From JBHIER01 sp046760705 [NCBI: bacterium] (GTDB lineage: Bacteria > JBHIER01 > G020348925): 8,972 nt of DNA. How positions within the stretch are numbered: the stretch's first letter is position 1; each line of letters begins with the position of its first letter. The position numbers and the translations under genes were made by a program. The DNA lies in NCBI GenBank assembly GCA_046760705.1, contig JBHIER010000109.1:1-8972 (forward strand), written 5' to 3'. The notes under the pieces are model-generated. The model saw only the letters and a list, made by a program, of their open reading frames with translations, made no database searches and was not told where the DNA came from. This document shows positions 7,638 to 8,972 of the stretch, one piece after another.

Positions 7638-7662
7638 CGGGTGGGAGTTGGACTCCCACCCG
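7638..7662 (+). other. Perfect 11-bp stem-loop in repeat copy B
   Basis: CGGGTGGGAGT (7638-7648) pairs completely with ACTCCCACCCG (7652-7662) around a TGG loop. It is very stable and GC-rich, but is followed by mixed sequence, not a T-run. The interval 7663-7812 shows no gene: only an imperfect TGCC/GGCA pairing near 7668-7689 and a small CCGGT/ACCGG dyad at 7806-7822. Confidence 0.65.
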
Positions 7663-7812
7663 AGCAGTGCCTATCAGCCCGTAGTGGCAGAAAATTAGAG
7701 GACGATATAAGGAGAGTCGGATAACAGGGCTTTGAGGGGCGAAATAGTGCTTGAGTTTTTCTATTCAAAAATTTGTGACGGGGTGATGTTTTTGGCTTGA
7801 TTTGGCCGGTAA

Positions 7813-8100
7813 AATACACCGGAGAAGCAAAGATACCATCAATTCGACTCGGAAGTAAAAGAGTCCCACATCGATCAGGCTGTTGAGTTTATGGAGGAGC
7901 ATTATTGTCGAGCAATTTCTATCAGTGATGTGGCTCGAGGAATTTACCCTCATCTGGCCAGTATATTCAAGGCTCAAAAGGGTTGTACCTCCGAAGTTTG
8001 GCAAGATAAGTTGAGGATAGATAAAGTGCGAGTCTTTCTGCGAGAGTCGAACTTGGAGGATAAGGAAGTCGCAGCATGGGACAAGAATGTTTTTGCTTGA
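7813..8100 (+). pseudogene. Degraded AraC/XylS-type HTH fragment
   Basis: The open frame after TAA 7810-7812 reads ...HIDQAVEFMEEHYCRAISIS, then DVARGIY, FKAQKGCT, KLRIDKVRVFLRESNL and KEVA, and stops at TGA 8098-8100. This is the order of an AraC-family DNA-binding domain (IDxAxxxIEEHY, ISxxDVA, LFKxxxGCTF, LRIxKAxxLLRES, IKEIA). The turn after DVARGIY looks short by about three residues. The second helix-turn-helix is cut to DKNVFA, so GF-DxxYFSRxFK is missing. The first ATG is at 7891 (69 codons) and has no good ribosome binding site. There is no N-terminal ligand or receiver domain. A relic is the best reading; an unusual short regulator is possible but unlikely. Confidence 0.6.
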
Positions 8101-8125
8101 CAAAGATCGTAATGGTGATTATTAT
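8097..8125 (+). promoter_or_regulatory. Sigma70-type promoter overlapping the end of the AraC relic
   Basis: TTGACA (8097-8102), 17 bases, then TATTAT (8120-8125), overlapping a full TATAAT at 8123-8128 that would need a 20-base spacer. The TGA stop of the AraC relic (8098-8100) lies inside the -35 box. Transcription would start near 8132, leaving a leader of about 20 bases before the ATG at 8155. Confidence 0.65.
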
Positions 8126-8154
8126 AATAGATGGAAATCGGGAGGTAATAAAAA

Positions 8155-8364
8155 ATGGAAACAATAATCTCAAATCTCAAACTGAACGTTAAAATTGAGA
8201 ATGGGTGCCAGTCTGGAACGTTGTCAAGGGCCAGTTGCAGAAAAGGATTCTGGCCTTGCGCAGAAAGCTATCCGAATGGGGTCAAGACAGGCTCAAGGTT
8301 GAGTCTGGCTTGCCTTGTTCTGCTTGCCCCAGTCGAAAATTCTCTTGACATAGCACAATATTGA
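8155..8364 (+). CDS. Small ORF of unknown function, possibly frameshifted
   Basis: The 69-codon reading frame begins at an ATG with a strong ribosome binding site (GGAGGT, 8141-8146, eight bases away) directly behind a good promoter, so initiation here is credible. The first 15 residues (METIISNLKLNVKIE) look ordinary. After about 8200 this frame becomes rich in Ser, Cys and Gly, while another frame, open from 8199 to TGA 8346-8348, reads like a real charged helix (VKGQLQKRILALRRKLSEWG, DRLKVESG) ending in PCSACPSRKFS. A lost base near 8200-8201 would join the two into a protein of about 65 residues. No family is recognised. It may be a fresh pseudogene, a sequencing slip, or a genuine 69-residue protein. 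Confidence 0.4.
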   Translation: METIISNLKLNVKIENGCQSGTLSRASCRKGFWPCAESYPNGVKTGSRLSLACLVLLAPVENSLDIAQY

Positions 8365-8422
8365 GTTCAGTTTGCCCGAACCGACTCCACCTCGAATCTC
8401 AGGCTACAAAGGGGGTGATGAA

Positions 8423-8503
8423 TTGAGAAGTCTTGAGGGGGGGTCTCACATAAATTCTATCGTCAGTGTAGTCTTGCCTGTCGTCTTGGGCTACTTGGCG
8501 TAG
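8423..8503 (+). CDS. Possible 26-residue hydrophobic leader-like ORF
   Basis: A TTG at 8423 follows AGGGGGTGA (8410-8418) by four bases and opens 26 codons ending NSIVSVVLPVVLGYLA at TAG 8501-8503. The product resembles a signal peptide or one membrane helix. It lies 25 bases upstream of the BNR-repeat gene, whose start has the same ribosome binding sequence and spacing. It may be a leader peptide, a tiny membrane protein or the broken start of a secreted protein gene. Support is weak. Nothing else is seen in 8365-8409. Confidence 0.22.
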   Translation: MRSLEGGSHINSIVSVVLPVVLGYLA

Positions 8504-8528
8504 AATAGGGAAAGAAGGGGGTGAAAAA

Positions 8529-8972
8529 GTGTTAGGTTCTAAAGACGTCAAAAAGACTGGGGGTCTATTTCCACTGATTACTTTTGCCATATGCAGTATT
8601 GTCTCAGCCAGTATATCCGCCTTCGATGGTGATGTGCGAGTGGATGACGGGAGTCTTGGGGCAAGAGTCAAGCCGGCCATTGCTTTGGATAAAGAAGGCA
8701 ATATCTATGTTGTTTGGCACGACGATAGGGAGGGAATGTGGAACTGGACTGTCTATTTCGCCAAATCCACGGATGGGGGTAAAACCTTCGGTCCCAACGT
8801 TCGGGTTGGCAGCAGCAGCATGTGGTTCAGGTGTCCCCCTTCGATAGCCGTGGATGATAGCGGGAACATCTACGTTGCCTGGTATGATGAGGGGTGGTGG
8901 ATGTTAGGCGAGGATTTTGATATTTACCTTGCTAAGTCCACCGATGGAGGTGCGTCCTTTGGTCCGAGAGTT
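8529..8972 (+). CDS. Secreted BNR/sialidase-like repeat protein, 5' part only
   Basis: The first 148 codons of a gene cut by the right edge. GTG 8529 is the only good start after the in-frame stop TAG 8469-8471 and is preceded by AGGGGGTGA (8516-8524), close to the full anti-16S complement. Residues 1-31 form a signal peptide with a hydrophobic stretch at 13-29 and likely cleavage after SISA. Two repeats follow: PAIALDKEGNIYVVWHD from residue 49 and PSIAVDDSGNIYVAWYD from 104, each leading to an Asp-box (STDGGKTFG at 80-88, STDGGASFG at 137-145), a spacing of 55-57 residues. This is the BNR/sialidase-like beta-propeller pattern. Such proteins may be glycosidases or only binding scaffolds; no catalytic residue is visible in this part. 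The C-terminus, perhaps with a dockerin or FlgD-Ig tail, is outside the window. Confidence 0.82.
   Translation, partial: MLGSKDVKKTGGLFPLITFAICSIVSASISAFDGDVRVDDGSLGARVKPAIALDKEGNIYVVWHDDREGMWNWTVYFAKSTDGGKTFGPNVRVGSSSMWFRCPPSIAVDDSGNIYVAWYDEGWWMLGEDFDIYLAKSTDGGASFGPRV

Larger units (their letters stand above)
7559..7662 (+). repeat. Hairpin-bearing intergenic repeat, copy B
   Basis: The second copy of the repeat at 172-262, in the same orientation, again starting at a TAG stop codon. Its core 7582-7635 matches 195-248 at 49 of 54 positions. It is framed by two strong stem-loops (7569-7587 and 7638-7662). The sequences forming the stems differ from those in copy A while the stem positions are kept. 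Two copies thus bracket the block of three large genes. Confidence 0.7.

Noticed and set aside
7569-7662. Intrinsic terminator at the GC-rich stem-loops after the glycosidase gene
   Set aside because: The stems are strong but no run of T follows either one.
7316-7819. Minus-strand frames across repeat copy B sharing a QTAP...SAC-like string with frames across copy A
   Set aside because: The similarity is explained by the DNA repeat itself; the flanking residues do not match and there is no shared start or stop.
8345-8373. Promoter at TTGACA 8345-8350
   Set aside because: The hexamer at 17-base spacing is CAGTTT, and no TATAAT-like box occurs at 16-18 bases.
1-8972. CRISPR array, tRNA, rRNA, or transposase gene
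   Set aside because: No regularly spaced direct repeats, no tRNA-like cloverleaf or rRNA sequence, and no transposase motif were seen.

Overview
The window looks like chromosomal DNA from an uncultured bacterium, most likely of the FCB superphylum or a neighbouring candidate phylum (KSB1, Zixibacteria, WOR-3 or Marinimicrobia-like). This is inferred from protein style, not from a marker gene: large secreted multi-domain enzymes, type I dockerin-like C-termini of the form GDVNxDGxINVxDVV, a FlgD-Ig/sorting-type C-terminus, sialidase-like BNR repeats, and strong AGGAGG-type ribosome binding sites. All supported genes are on the + strand.

Layout. Positions 1-174 hold the decayed 3' end of a secreted protein gene with a FlgD-like Ig domain, broken by an in-frame TAG and a one-base deletion. 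A hairpin-bearing repeat follows directly after its stop (172-262). A near-consensus sigma70 promoter (346-374), with a dyad over its spacer, then leads to three large genes: a secreted M6 metalloprotease with a dockerin (462-3017), a TupA-like tungstate-binding protein (3084-3923), and a 1192-residue secreted protein (3983-7561) joining a glycosidase-like barrel, a GATase-like trimerisation domain, a right-handed beta-helix and a dockerin. The gaps between them are 66 and 59 bases, with no terminator visible, so they may form one transcription unit.

A second copy of the repeat starts at the stop codon of the third gene (7559-7662). It is followed by a degraded AraC-type HTH fragment (7813-8100) whose stop codon lies inside the -35 box of another strong promoter (8097-8125). 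That promoter drives a small ORF (8155-8364) of doubtful integrity. A possible 26-codon hydrophobic ORF (8423-8503) comes next, then the start of a secreted BNR-repeat protein that runs off the right edge (8529-8972).

Together the intact genes suggest a cell that exports proteases and carbohydrate-active enzymes and may attach some of them through dockerin-cohesin contacts; no cohesin is visible here. The tungstate-binding protein has no permease or ATPase beside it. The gaps between the large genes carry gene fossils and a structured repeat, which points to a region being remodelled.
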